Shown here one piece after another: positions 10,734-19,146 of a DNA stretch of 64,000 nucleotides. Source of the DNA: Gemmatimonas sp. (GTDB taxonomy: Bacteria; Gemmatimonadota; Gemmatimonadetes; Gemmatimonadales; Gemmatimonadaceae); contig JAABRL010000007.1 in the NCBI GenBank assembly GCA_011390935.1, forward strand, positions 48,398 to 112,397. The letters are read 5' to 3'. Both the position numbers and the translations under genes were made by a program. The notes beneath the pieces were generated by a model. That model had not been told where the DNA came from and did no database searches. It saw only the letters and a list, made by a program, of their open reading frames with translations. Each line of letters begins with the position of its first letter. Position 1 is the first letter of the stretch.

Positions 10734-11543
10734 CTACGCCTCCATCACATCCTCGAAGCGCAGGCACGGCGCCTCGAAATACAGGTCCACGTAGCCCACG
10801 TCGCCGCTGCGATGCTTGAGCAGGTGCAGCTCGGCGGCGCCGGTGAGCGCGGCGTCACGCTGGTAGAGCTCTTCGCGGAACAGCCCGAGCACGAGATCGG
10901 CATGCGTCGCGATCGCGCCGCGCACCCCGAAGTCGTCGAGGGCCGGGCGCAGGTCGGGACGTCGTCGGTCGAAGCCCGGCAGGTGCGTGGTGAGCAGCAC
11001 CACCAGCTCGCGCCGCAGGGCGAGCCGCTTGCACGACAGCACGGCGCCGGCGAGCGCGTCGTCACGCCCGGTCGGGTCCGTGAGCAGCGACTCGAGGCCG
11101 TCCACCACCAGCAACCGCGTCCCGGGAGCCGAGTCCACGGCGCGTTCGAGCTCGGCGATGCCGTGCCCGTCAAGGCGCATGATGAGCGGCGAGTGCTCAC
11201 GCAGGTGTGCGGCGGCCGCCGTCGTTGCCGAGCGCGCCCCCTCATCGAGCTCGCCCCGACGCAGCGCATCGAGCGGTACCCGGGACACCGACGACAGCGC
11301 GCGCTCGAAGAGTCGCGATGGCGTGTGCTCGGAGGAGAGCAGGATCGCCGGTGTGCCCATTGCACTCGCGCGCAGGGTGAGCGCCAGCGCGAGCGATGAG
11401 GTGCCGCTCTGCGCATCGCCCCCGAGCACAACCAGATCGCCGGCTCGGAAGCCACCGTGCACGAAGGGGGCCAGACTCGGAAACCCGACCGGTACGACCC
11501 ACGCGTCCGCCGGTAGGCCGTTGCTCTCGCTGTTCGGCGTCAC
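10734..11543 (-). CDS. DnaB/RecA-fold ATPase-like protein with degenerate Walker A
   Basis: The 269-residue protein resembles the C-terminal domain of replicative helicase DnaB. It has a FRAGDLVVLGG strand, an ILLSSEHTPSRLFERALS segment, a Walker B-like LLVVDGLESLL strand, and a later HADLVLGLFREELY segment. The P-loop reads GGDAQSGTSS, so the lysine of the usual GKT/GKS is replaced by Thr, and ATP hydrolysis may be lost or altered. The GTG at 11543 follows the upstream small gene by 17 bases, with GGAG before it. The function is unknown; a DNA-repair or replication accessory role is only a guess from the fold. Confidence 0.7.
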   Translation of the reverse strand: MTPNSESNGLPADAWVVPVGFPSLAPFVHGGFRAGDLVVLGGDAQSGTSSLALALTLRASAMGTPAILLSSEHTPSRLFERALSSVSRVPLDALRRGELDEGARSATTAAAAHLREHSPLIMRLDGHGIAELERAVDSAPGTRLLVVDGLESLLTDPTGRDDALAGAVLSCKRLALRRELVVLLTTHLPGFDRRRPDLRPALDDFGVRGAIATHADLVLGLFREELYQRDAALTGAAELHLLKHRSGDVGYVDLYFEAPCLRFEDVMEA

Positions 11544-11559
11544 CCGACACGCACTCCGC

Positions 11560-11958
11560 TCACGAGACTGCCGCCAGACGGCGCACGAGCCGGTCGAGTT
11601 CGAGCGACGAGCCGCCGTCGAGGTACGTGCCAGCCGCGGCTGACACCGCGCGCAACGCACCCGACATCGGCATCGGACCCGTGGCACTCGCGTCGATGGC
11701 GCGCGCCAATGGCACACGCAACGGCGCCGGGAGCGCCAACGACGCCAGCCACACGCGGGCCGCGGCTGCCCGCGCCTGTCGCTCGTCGCCCGGCAGCGCT
11801 TCGGGGGGCAGCATGACGGCGCCGAGGCGGGCTGCGGTGAGCACGGCGAGCGCTACCTCACGCCCGCCGCCCAGCGGCAGTCGGCCGGCAAGGCCGGCGA
11901 GTGCCGGAAACGGGAACGAGATCGCGGCAAGCGCGAAGGGCGGCTGGGGCATGGACAC
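11560..11958 (-). CDS. Small Ala/Leu-rich protein of unknown function
   Basis: The product is 132 residues and I do not recognise it. It is rich in Ala, Leu, Pro and Arg, with predicted helices and no membrane segment or cysteines. The GTG at 11958 was chosen over the ATG two codons later because a TAGATT box ends exactly six bases before it. The same spacing is seen at other start codons in this window and suggests a leaderless message. It is the first gene of a two-gene unit with the DnaB-like protein, and it diverges from porX across about 105 bases. Co-transcription suggests a partner role for the ATPase-like protein. Confidence 0.6.
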   Translation of the reverse strand: MSMPQPPFALAAISFPFPALAGLAGRLPLGGGREVALAVLTAARLGAVMLPPEALPGDERQARAAAARVWLASLALPAPLRVPLARAIDASATGPMPMSGALRAVSAAAGTYLDGGSSLELDRLVRRLAAVS

Positions 11959-12063
11959 GCAGCGAATCTACAGCGCCTCACACCCATGCGCTTCCGGCGC
12001 CGAACGCCGGATTTGTCCCTCCGCTGGACCGCAACGAGCGGCGCTGGGTAGCTTACGCGCATC

Positions 12064-13626
12064 ATGGCGCTTCCTGCAAAGCAGATCCTCTGGGTGGACG
12101 ACGAAGCCGAGCTTCTCGAACCGCATCGTCTCTTTCTCACCGACAAGGGATATGCGGTGGAGATGGCCACGAACGCGGACGACGCGCTCGACCTGCTGCG
12201 CCATCGCCCGTTCGACCTGCTGCTGCTCGACGAGCAGATGCCGGGGACGCGCGGTCTCGACGCCTATCGCGAGCTGCGCGAGTTCGCCCCCTCCCTGCCC
12301 GTGGTGATGATCACCAAGAGCGAGGAGGACGCCACCATGAAGGAGGCGATCGGCGCCAACGTGCGCGATTACCTCGTGAAGCCGGTCACGCCGCGTCAGG
12401 TGCTGGCCGTCATCACGCGCATTCTCGAAGGCCCGATGATTCGCTCGCAGGCGCTGGCGCGCGGCTTCGTGGAGCGCTTTCGGGCCATTGAAACGGAGCG
12501 GCATCAAGGACTCGACTGGCGCGGCTGGATCGATCGGTGGGTGGAGTTGGCCCAGTGGGATGTCGACCTCGCCGCCGCCGGCGAAATGGGGTTGCACGAG
12601 TCGCTGCGCGGCCTCTACCCCGACATGCATCGCGCGTTCGCCGAGTTCATGCGCGTGGAATATCCGCGCTGGTTGCGCGATCTCGAGGGGGACCGGCCAC
12701 CGTTGTCCGTCGACGTGGTGGAGGAGTTCGTGGCCCCCGTGCTGCGCTCCGATCGCAAGGTGGTGTTCATCGTGATCGACTGTCTGCGTCAGGATCAGTG
12801 GAAGGCGATCGAGCCGCTGTTCGCTCCGCTGTTCGACATCGAGACGACGCACTACTACGGCGTGCTGCCTACGGCCACGCCGTACGCGCGCAACGCGCTC
12901 TTCAGCGGCCTGTTCCCGGGCGAGATCGCGGCCCGGTTCCCCGATTGGTGGGGGGAGCGCGACGACGAAACGCTCAACGCGCACGAGAAGGATCTGCTGC
13001 TCGCGCAGCTGGATGAACTCGGCCTCAAGTTCCCCGTGCGCTACAGCAAGATCACCTCGGCCTCCGACGCCGACGACCTGCTGCGGCACCTGCCGGGCTC
13101 CATGGCCGGCGAGGGCATTTCGGCGTTCGTCTTCAACTTCGTGGATCTGCTCACGCACGGGCGCAGCGAGTCGATGATTCTGTATGAAGTGGCGCGCGAC
13201 GAGCCCGCGTTGCGCGCCCTCACCACGCAGTGGGTGAAGCGGTCTGCACTGTTCGCGCTGATGCAGGACGCCGCGCGGCGCGGCATCAAGGTGGTGGTCA
13301 CCACCGATCACGGCTCGCTGCATTGCAACACACCGGCCACGGTGTTCGCCAAGCGCGACGCGACCAACAACCTGCGCTACAAGTTCGGCGAGGATCTGCG
13401 GGCCGAACGACCCGAACAGGCGCTGCTGTTCACCAATCCGGACGATCTGCGGCTGCCGCACCGGGGGCCGAACATGAACACGCTGCTGGCGGCCGGTGAC
13501 GGGTTCTTCGTGTACCCCACCAAGCTGCGTGAATATCAGCAGCGCTATCGTGGATCGTTCCTGCACGGGGGCGTGACGCCGGAGGAGTGCATCCTGCCGG
13601 TGTCGCTGCTCACGCCGCGTCGCTGA
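12064..13626 (+). CDS. porX: PorX-type response regulator with PglZ/alkaline-phosphatase-like effector domain
   Basis: The 520-residue length and layout match PorX, which controls type IX secretion genes in Bacteroidota. Residues 1-125 form a receiver domain with the phospho-acceptor Asp56 in LLLLDEQMPG and a VKP lysine. A helical linker follows. The C-terminal part is a PglZ-like phosphatase-superfamily domain with VIDCLRQD (Asp239), PTATPYARN (Thr272, the expected nucleophile position), TTDHGS (Asp415, His416) and a final GGVTPEEC block. Related proteins cleave nucleotide phosphodiesters. A TAGCTT box lies 9 bases before the ATG. It is followed 10 bases later by an exporter gene. No PorY kinase or type IX secretion component is visible here. 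Confidence 0.85.
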   Translation: MALPAKQILWVDDEAELLEPHRLFLTDKGYAVEMATNADDALDLLRHRPFDLLLLDEQMPGTRGLDAYRELREFAPSLPVVMITKSEEDATMKEAIGANVRDYLVKPVTPRQVLAVITRILEGPMIRSQALARGFVERFRAIETERHQGLDWRGWIDRWVELAQWDVDLAAAGEMGLHESLRGLYPDMHRAFAEFMRVEYPRWLRDLEGDRPPLSVDVVEEFVAPVLRSDRKVVFIVIDCLRQDQWKAIEPLFAPLFDIETTHYYGVLPTATPYARNALFSGLFPGEIAARFPDWWGERDDETLNAHEKDLLLAQLDELGLKFPVRYSKITSASDADDLLRHLPGSMAGEGISAFVFNFVDLLTHGRSESMILYEVARDEPALRALTTQWVKRSALFALMQDAARRGIKVVVTTDHGSLHCNTPATVFAKRDATNNLRYKFGEDLRAERPEQALLFTNPDDLRLPHRGPNMNTLLAAGDGFFVYPTKLREYQQRYRGSFLHGGVTPEECILPVSLLTPRR

Positions 13627-13636
13627 GGGTACGGCG

Positions 13637-15499
13637 ATGCACACCGCCGAAATGCGCGCGCGCGCGCCTCTGCGTGTCTACCCGCGGCTGCTGCGCTTCC
13701 TGCGCCCGCACACGTGGCGCATGGCGTTCACCGTGGTCACGAACATCGTGGCCGCGGTGCTCGATGTCTTCTCCTTCACGCTGCTCATTCCGTTTCTGAG
13801 TGCGCTGTTTGGCGAACCGCCGTTGGTGGACAAGCCCGGGCTCGTGAACGATCTGCTCGCGCTCACCGTGGGATGGTTCCTCGATCCAGCCGACCAGATG
13901 GGGTCACTGCTCAATGTGATCCTGTTCATTCTGGTGGTCATCGTCCTCAAGAACACGCTGGTGTGGCTGAGCGGACAGCTTGGCGCGCAACTGCAGGAAT
14001 ACGTGGTGCGCGATCTGCGCAACGCGCTGTACGCACATCTGCAACGCCTGCCGATGCCGTGGTTCACGAGCGCGAAGGTGGGGCAGGTGATCGCACGCGT
14101 GCTCACCGATACGCAGAACACCAAGGCCGTCATCACCGAACTGATCACGCGCTCGCTCATGAGTGGAGCGCAGGTGGTGTTCACCATCGTGGCGCTCGTC
14201 TCGATGTCGTGGAAGCTCACCGTGGTGTCGCTGGTGGGGGCGCCGCTCATCACCGTGGCGCTGCTGCCGGTGCTGCGCAAGCTGCGCAAAGGCCACCGCC
14301 GCCTCGGCAACCAGCACGGCGAGCTCACCAGCATCGTGCAGGAAGCGGTGGCTGGGATTCGCCTCGTGAAGGCGTTTCGCGCCGAGCCGTATGAAACGGA
14401 ACGATTCACGACGGCCAACAACGCGCTGGCGCGCGGCAACGTGAAGGTGGGGCGGCTCGCGATGCTGTCGCAGCCCGTGACCGAAACGCTCGGCACGTTG
14501 GTGGCGGTCGTGGTGTTGTGGCTGGGCGCACGATTGGTGCTCGTGGACGGCACGATGCAAGCCTCCGAGCTGATCCCGTTCATGGTGCTGGTGATGCGCA
14601 TGCTGCAGCCGCTCAAACAGCTGGCGCAGGTGCCCACGGTGGCGCAGCAATCGCTGGCCAGTGCGGAACGCGTGTTCGAAGTGATCGATGCCGAATCGGA
14701 GGTGGCGCGCGATCGGGGCACGCGCACCGCGTCGCACTTCGAACACGAGCTGGTCTTCGAGGGCGTGCACTTCGCCTATGAGGAAGGGGCGGAGGCGCTG
14801 CGCGATGTCTCGTTCCGCGCGCAACGGGGCGAGGTGATCGCGCTCGTGGGTCCGAGCGGCGCGGGCAAGACCACGCTCGTGGATCTCATTCCGCGGTTTG
14901 TGGAACCGTCGCGCGGTCGCATCACGATCGACGGGGTGGACATCACCGAGTTGCGGCTCGAGTCGTTGCGTGCGCTCACCGGCATCGTGAGTCAGGACAC
15001 GGTGCTCTTCAACGACACCGTGCGCAACAACATCGCCTTCGGCGGACGTGCGTTCACCGACGCGCAGCTCGAGGCGGCGGCACGTGCCGCCAATGCGCAC
15101 GACTTCATCGCCGCGCTGCCGCAGGGGTACGATACCCCGTTGGGCGAGCGTGGCGCGCGCCTGTCGGGCGGACAGCGGCAGCGTCTCGCGATCGCGCGCG
15201 CTTTGCTGCTCGATCCGCCCATCCTCATCCTCGACGAGGCCACCTCGGCGCTCGATGTGGAGTCCGAGCGACTCGTGCAGGAGGCGATCGATCGACTGCT
15301 GGCTGGTCGTACGGTGTTCGTGATCGCGCATCGCCTGTCCACGATCCAGCACGCCGATCGCATTCTCGTACTGGAGCGCGGTGCCCTCGTGGAATCGGGG
15401 ACGCACGCCGAGCTGCTCGCGCGAGGCGGCACGTACGCGCGCCTGCATGGCTTGCAGTTCGACGGCGCGCGAACGGCGGTTGCGGCGGAGATGGCGTGA
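13637..15499 (+). CDS. MsbA-like ABC exporter (membrane domain fused to ATPase)
   Basis: The 620-residue half-transporter forms a homodimer in the inner membrane. The first 330 residues or so hold six transmembrane helices, with a typical intracellular coupling segment (QEAVAGIRLVKAF). The ATPase domain has Walker A GPSGAGKTT, the Q-loop VSQDTVLFND, the signature LSGGQRQRLAIARALL, Walker B LILDEATSALD and the switch IAHRLST. This pattern fits lipid flippases of the MsbA class, but multidrug or glycolipid export cannot be excluded. It starts 10 bases after porX, and its stop overlaps the next start (GTGA). A neighbouring glycosyltransferase-like gene favours a glycolipid or surface-polysaccharide substrate. 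Confidence 0.9.
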   Translation: MHTAEMRARAPLRVYPRLLRFLRPHTWRMAFTVVTNIVAAVLDVFSFTLLIPFLSALFGEPPLVDKPGLVNDLLALTVGWFLDPADQMGSLLNVILFILVVIVLKNTLVWLSGQLGAQLQEYVVRDLRNALYAHLQRLPMPWFTSAKVGQVIARVLTDTQNTKAVITELITRSLMSGAQVVFTIVALVSMSWKLTVVSLVGAPLITVALLPVLRKLRKGHRRLGNQHGELTSIVQEAVAGIRLVKAFRAEPYETERFTTANNALARGNVKVGRLAMLSQPVTETLGTLVAVVVLWLGARLVLVDGTMQASELIPFMVLVMRMLQPLKQLAQVPTVAQQSLASAERVFEVIDAESEVARDRGTRTASHFEHELVFEGVHFAYEEGAEALRDVSFRAQRGEVIALVGPSGAGKTTLVDLIPRFVEPSRGRITIDGVDITELRLESLRALTGIVSQDTVLFNDTVRNNIAFGGRAFTDAQLEAAARAANAHDFIAALPQGYDTPLGERGARLSGGQRQRLAIARALLLDPPILILDEATSALDVESERLVQEAIDRLLAGRTVFVIAHRLSTIQHADRILVLERGALVESGTHAELLARGGTYARLHGLQFDGARTAVAAEMA

Positions 15500-16584
15500 G
15501 CGACGGTGCCAGCGCCCCGCATCGTGTGCTGGTACTGTCGGCCGGTCCCTGGAATGCCGCCGAGCGGCAGCTCGCGCTGGCTGCTCGTGCACTCATGAGC
15601 GATGGCATCGCGGTTCGAGCGCTCACGCCCTCGAGGCAGGAGTGGCTGGCGGTGGCACCCGCCGTACCCGTGGACGTGCTGGCGGAAGAGCACGGTACGC
15701 GGGCACATCGCACCGCAGTGACGGCCGCGGTGGAATCGGGGCGACCGACGGTGATCATCACCGACGACGAGCTGCTGCGGCGCGTGGCGGTGCGCGCACT
15801 GGCACCGGGTGCGTGTGTGTTGCAGCGACTTCCACTGGGTGCACCGCTTCCCGAGGACAGCGTGGCCACGCGCTTCGTCTCACGCAATGTGGCGCCGGCG
15901 TGGTTGGTCCCGTCAACCGACGACAGCGTGTTGGCACGTGCGAGCGCCACCCCGGAGAAGCGTCGCATTCCCGCCGTGCCGATCCCATTTGTCGTGTTGC
16001 CGCGGGGCACATCGTCGGAGGCCTCGCCACGGCGTCGCGTGCTGCTGATTACCGATCCCACCGCACCGCAGACAGCCACCGCGGCGCTTCGAACCGTGGC
16101 CATGCTGGCGCGCCGGCATGAGCAGCTGCGCATCACGCTGCACGGCAGTGCGTCAACACTGCAGCCGCTGCGGGTGCACGCGGCGGCGCTGCGCGTTGCC
16201 TCGCAGGTGGACGTGCATCCCATGCCCACCTTCGAAACACCGCCGCCCGCCGATGTGCTGGCCACGTGGGTGGCCGCGGCGGGTGATCTCGGAGCAACGG
16301 CGGCGCTGTGGTCGATGAGTGGGGGACATCCCGTGGTCGCGACGGCGAACAGCGCCGTGGCGTCCCTGATCGAGGACCGTGTGTCAGGGGTGGTGGTGCC
16401 CGGTGGTTCACCGTACGATGAAGCGCTGGTTGTCTCTGAACTGGCCCGTCTCCTGGCGCATGTCGATGACCGCGCGCGCATGGGAGACGCGGCCATGCAG
16501 CGGGCGCAGTGCTACGATCCTGCTCGCCTCGCGCGGGCGCTGCGATCCGCGATCGATCGGGCCGCACGTGCTGCTCATCGCTGA
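15496..16584 (+). CDS. Divergent GT-B glycosyltransferase-like protein
   Basis: The 362-residue protein appears to have two Rossmann-like halves. The first opens with HRVLVLSAGPWNAAERQ. In the second, RRVLLITDPTAPQTATAAL and GATAALWSMSGGHPVVATANSAV resemble the donor-binding domain of GT4-type glycosyltransferases. The usual Glu-rich EX7E motif is not clear, so activity is uncertain. The GTG start overlaps the exporter stop by four bases, so the two are coupled and likely serve one envelope pathway. It could also be a non-catalytic relative. Confidence 0.6.
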   Translation: MSDGASAPHRVLVLSAGPWNAAERQLALAARALMSDGIAVRALTPSRQEWLAVAPAVPVDVLAEEHGTRAHRTAVTAAVESGRPTVIITDDELLRRVAVRALAPGACVLQRLPLGAPLPEDSVATRFVSRNVAPAWLVPSTDDSVLARASATPEKRRIPAVPIPFVVLPRGTSSEASPRRRVLLITDPTAPQTATAALRTVAMLARRHEQLRITLHGSASTLQPLRVHAAALRVASQVDVHPMPTFETPPPADVLATWVAAAGDLGATAALWSMSGGHPVVATANSAVASLIEDRVSGVVVPGGSPYDEALVVSELARLLAHVDDRARMGDAAMQRAQCYDPARLARALRSAIDRAARAAHR

Positions 16585-16611
16585 CTCCTCTTCTCTTTGC
16601 AGACCTCTGCC

Positions 16612-17748
16612 ATGTCACAGTTGCGCGCGCATTTTCCGTGGATGAGCTCCGGCCGTGAGGTGTACCTCAACGCGGCATCGGTTGGACCGCATCCGACACC
16701 GGCCGTGGAGATGGGGCGTGAGTGGCTCGACCTGCGCGCGGCACCTCATCACATCAGCATCCCGCACCTCGTCAACGCCGCGCAGCATGCACGCGAGCGA
16801 TTCGCCACCATGATCGGCGCCGACAGCACCGAGATCGCGCTGATGCCCAACACCACGTACGGGCTCAATCTCGCGGCGCGTGGCCTGCCGTTGCGTCCGG
16901 GCACCATTCTCACCTTCGACGGCGAGTTTCCGAGTTGCGTCTATCCGTTCATGGCACTCGGCTCGCGCGGCATCGCGCTCGAGCGGGTACCACCGGCAGA
17001 CGACGGGCTCCCGGATGAAGCAGAGCTGATTCGGCGGATCGGTCGAGGCGACGTGGTGGCTGTCGTGATTTCGTGGGTGCAATACGCGAGCGGCTACGTC
17101 GCCGACCTGGCGCGCATTGGCGAGGCGTGCCGTGCGGCCGATGTGTTCTTCATCGTGGATGGCATTCAAGCGTGCGGCGTGCGCCCCATCGATGTGCATG
17201 CGCTGGGCATCGACATCTTCGCCAGTGGCGCGCAGAAGTGGATGCTGAGCCCGTGGGGAACCGGGTTCGTCTACGTGCGGCAGGGGCTGCACGAGGTAGT
17301 GCAGGCGCCCGATGTCGGATGGGCCTGCATGACGGCGTCCGCCGATTACGCGTGGCTCACGCAGTATGACTTCACTTTTCTCCCCGATGCGCGCCGTTTC
17401 GAGGTGGTCACGCTCGCGTACCACGACTTCGCGGTGGCGGTGCAAGCGGTGGACTGCATGCTCGAGGCGGGTGGTCCCGCCGCGATCGCCGAACACATTG
17501 CGGTGCTCGGCGATCGGATCGTGGAGTGGGTGAGCGGCCGCGACGATATGCGCCTGTGGACGCCGGCCGACCGCGAGCGTCGCGCCGGCGTGTTTGCGAT
17601 CGTTCCCGATGACTTGTCAGGTACCATGGCGCGCCTCAAGGCCGCCGGCGTGGTGTGTGTCCCGCGTGAGGGCGCCGTGCGGCTCGCCCCACACGCGTAC
17701 AACACCATGGACGACATTGAGCAGGCCCTCTCGGCGATGGCAGGGTAG
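16612..17748 (+). CDS. Class V aminotransferase-fold PLP-dependent enzyme
   Basis: The 378-residue protein belongs to the class V aminotransferase/cysteine desulfurase fold. It begins with a YLNAASVGPHPTPAV segment, has the cofactor Asp in FFIVDGIQACG, and carries the Schiff-base lysine in ASGAQKWMLSPWGTGF. The residues that would separate a desulfurase, a lyase and an aminotransferase cannot be judged from sequence alone. The ATG at 16612 was preferred to an in-frame TTG five codons upstream. It follows the glycosyltransferase-like gene by 27 bases, probably in the same transcript, and converges on tyrS. Confidence 0.82.
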   Translation: MSQLRAHFPWMSSGREVYLNAASVGPHPTPAVEMGREWLDLRAAPHHISIPHLVNAAQHARERFATMIGADSTEIALMPNTTYGLNLAARGLPLRPGTILTFDGEFPSCVYPFMALGSRGIALERVPPADDGLPDEAELIRRIGRGDVVAVVISWVQYASGYVADLARIGEACRAADVFFIVDGIQACGVRPIDVHALGIDIFASGAQKWMLSPWGTGFVYVRQGLHEVVQAPDVGWACMTASADYAWLTQYDFTFLPDARRFEVVTLAYHDFAVAVQAVDCMLEAGGPAAIAEHIAVLGDRIVEWVSGRDDMRLWTPADRERRAGVFAIVPDDLSGTMARLKAAGVVCVPREGAVRLAPHAYNTMDDIEQALSAMAG

Positions 17749-17813
17749 CCACCACGCGCACAGGCTGCACGCGCACGCTGCACGCGCATGCGACACGCGC
17801 ACGCCAGACGCGC

Positions 17814-19088
17814 TCAGCGAACCCGCACCAGCCCCCAGTCGCGGCTCCCCTTCTTCACCAGCAGATGCGCGCCGGCCAGCCAGCTCTCCGAAGCGGTCAC
17901 CCGGTCCGCCATGCTGACCTTGCGGCCGTTCACCGACACGCCGCCCTGCTCCACCAGACGCTTGGCGTCGCCGCGACTCTTGGCCAGACCGGTCGCCACC
18001 ACCAGGTCGAGCGCATCCACGCCGCTACTATCGGCTGGCGCGTCGATTTCGGCGAAGGGGACTTCCGCGGCCATCGCCTCGAGCGTGTCAGCACTGAGAT
18101 CACGTGGATCGCCTTTGCCGAACAGCACCTGCGAGATCGACTCCACAGACCGCAACAGCGCGTCGCCGTGCACGCGCGTGGTCATGTCGATCGCCAGCGC
18201 TCGCTGCGCCTCACGCGCCTCCGGACGTGTGCTCGTGGCCTCGTCGAGCGCCGTGATCTCGTCGCGTGAGAGAAACGTGAAGAAGCGCAGCCAGCGGCCC
18301 ACATCGCGATCATCGGCGCCGAGCCAGAACTGATAGAACTTGTACGGTGAGGTGCGCGCCGGATCGAGGTACACCGCGCCGGCCTCCGACTTGCCGAACT
18401 TCTGCCCGCTGGCCGTGGTGACGAGCGGGAAGGTGAGCACGTGCGATTCCCTCCCCTCGGTGCGGCGAATGAGCTCCAGCCCGGCGGTCATGTTGCCCCA
18501 CTGGTCACTGCCCCCCACCTGCAGCGTGACCCCGAGTCGCCGATACAGCTCGGCGTAGTCGTGGGCCTGCAGCAACATGTAGGTGAACTCGGTGTACGAG
18601 ATACCGTCCTCGAGGCGGGACTTCACCGAGTCCTTGGCCAACATGTAGTTCACCGTGAAGTGCTTGCCTGTGGTGCGCAGGAACTCCAGCAGCCCAAGGG
18701 AGCCAAGCCAGTCCACGTTGTTGGCCATGCGGGCCGCCGCTGGGCCCGAAAAATCGAGAAATCGCTCCAGCTGCGCGCCGATGCTGCGGGCATTGGCTTC
18801 GATCACGTCGAGTGATTGCAGCGACCGTTCGGCACTTTTGCCGCTGGGGTCGCCGATCATGCCGGTGCCGCCCCCCACGAGCGCAATGGGACGGTGGCCG
18901 GCCCGTTGCAGATGCACGAGCCCCATCACGGGCACCAGGTTGCCCACGTGCAGGCTGGGTGCCGTCGGGTCGAAGCCGCAGTACGCCGTGATCTGGCCGG
19001 CCGCGAGGTGCGCGGCGAGTCCATCGGTGTGCTGAAAGAGCAGGCCACGCCAGGCCAGCTCGTCGAGGAGAGGGTGCTGTTGAGACAT
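17814..19088 (-). CDS. tyrS: Tyrosyl-tRNA synthetase
   Basis: TyrS charges tRNA-Tyr. The 424-residue protein has the HIGH-like motif PSLHVGN, the tyrosine-binding YCGFDPTAPS block, QVGGSDQWGN and the KMSKS-equivalent KFGKS. A C-terminal S4 RNA-binding domain follows (RLVEQGGVSVNGRKV). The ATG at 19088 was chosen over upstream in-frame codons because it matches the family N-terminus. A perfect TATAAT box ends six bases before it, so transcription would begin at or next to the ATG. It is monocistronic and diverges from the PBP1A gene across 58 bases. Confidence 0.96.
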   Translation of the reverse strand: MSQQHPLLDELAWRGLLFQHTDGLAAHLAAGQITAYCGFDPTAPSLHVGNLVPVMGLVHLQRAGHRPIALVGGGTGMIGDPSGKSAERSLQSLDVIEANARSIGAQLERFLDFSGPAAARMANNVDWLGSLGLLEFLRTTGKHFTVNYMLAKDSVKSRLEDGISYTEFTYMLLQAHDYAELYRRLGVTLQVGGSDQWGNMTAGLELIRRTEGRESHVLTFPLVTTASGQKFGKSEAGAVYLDPARTSPYKFYQFWLGADDRDVGRWLRFFTFLSRDEITALDEATSTRPEAREAQRALAIDMTTRVHGDALLRSVESISQVLFGKGDPRDLSADTLEAMAAEVPFAEIDAPADSSGVDALDLVVATGLAKSRGDAKRLVEQGGVSVNGRKVSMADRVTASESWLAGAHLLVKKGSRDWGLVRVR

Positions 19089-19094
19089 GGCCGA

Positions 19095-19100
19095 ATTATA
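19095..19100 (-). promoter_or_regulatory. TATAAT box placed for leaderless tyrS mRNA
   Basis: A consensus -10 hexamer on the minus strand is followed by six bases and then the tyrS ATG. That puts the expected transcription start at the first base of the codon. No convincing -35 element is visible. Confidence 0.6.
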
Positions 19101-19146
19101 GACACGCGTCAGCTCTTGGCGCGTCCCGCCCGGGAGGGTAGCGTTC

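Noticed and set aside
13904..15592. Minus-strand frame of 562 codons opposite the MsbA-like exporter
   Set aside because: It is an antisense shadow with no recognisable motifs. The exporter has every ABC motif.
17749..17813. Short cacgcgca-type repeats between the PLP enzyme gene and tyrS
   Set aside because: They are only a few degenerate units in a short convergent gap, and no hairpin or coding sense is visible.
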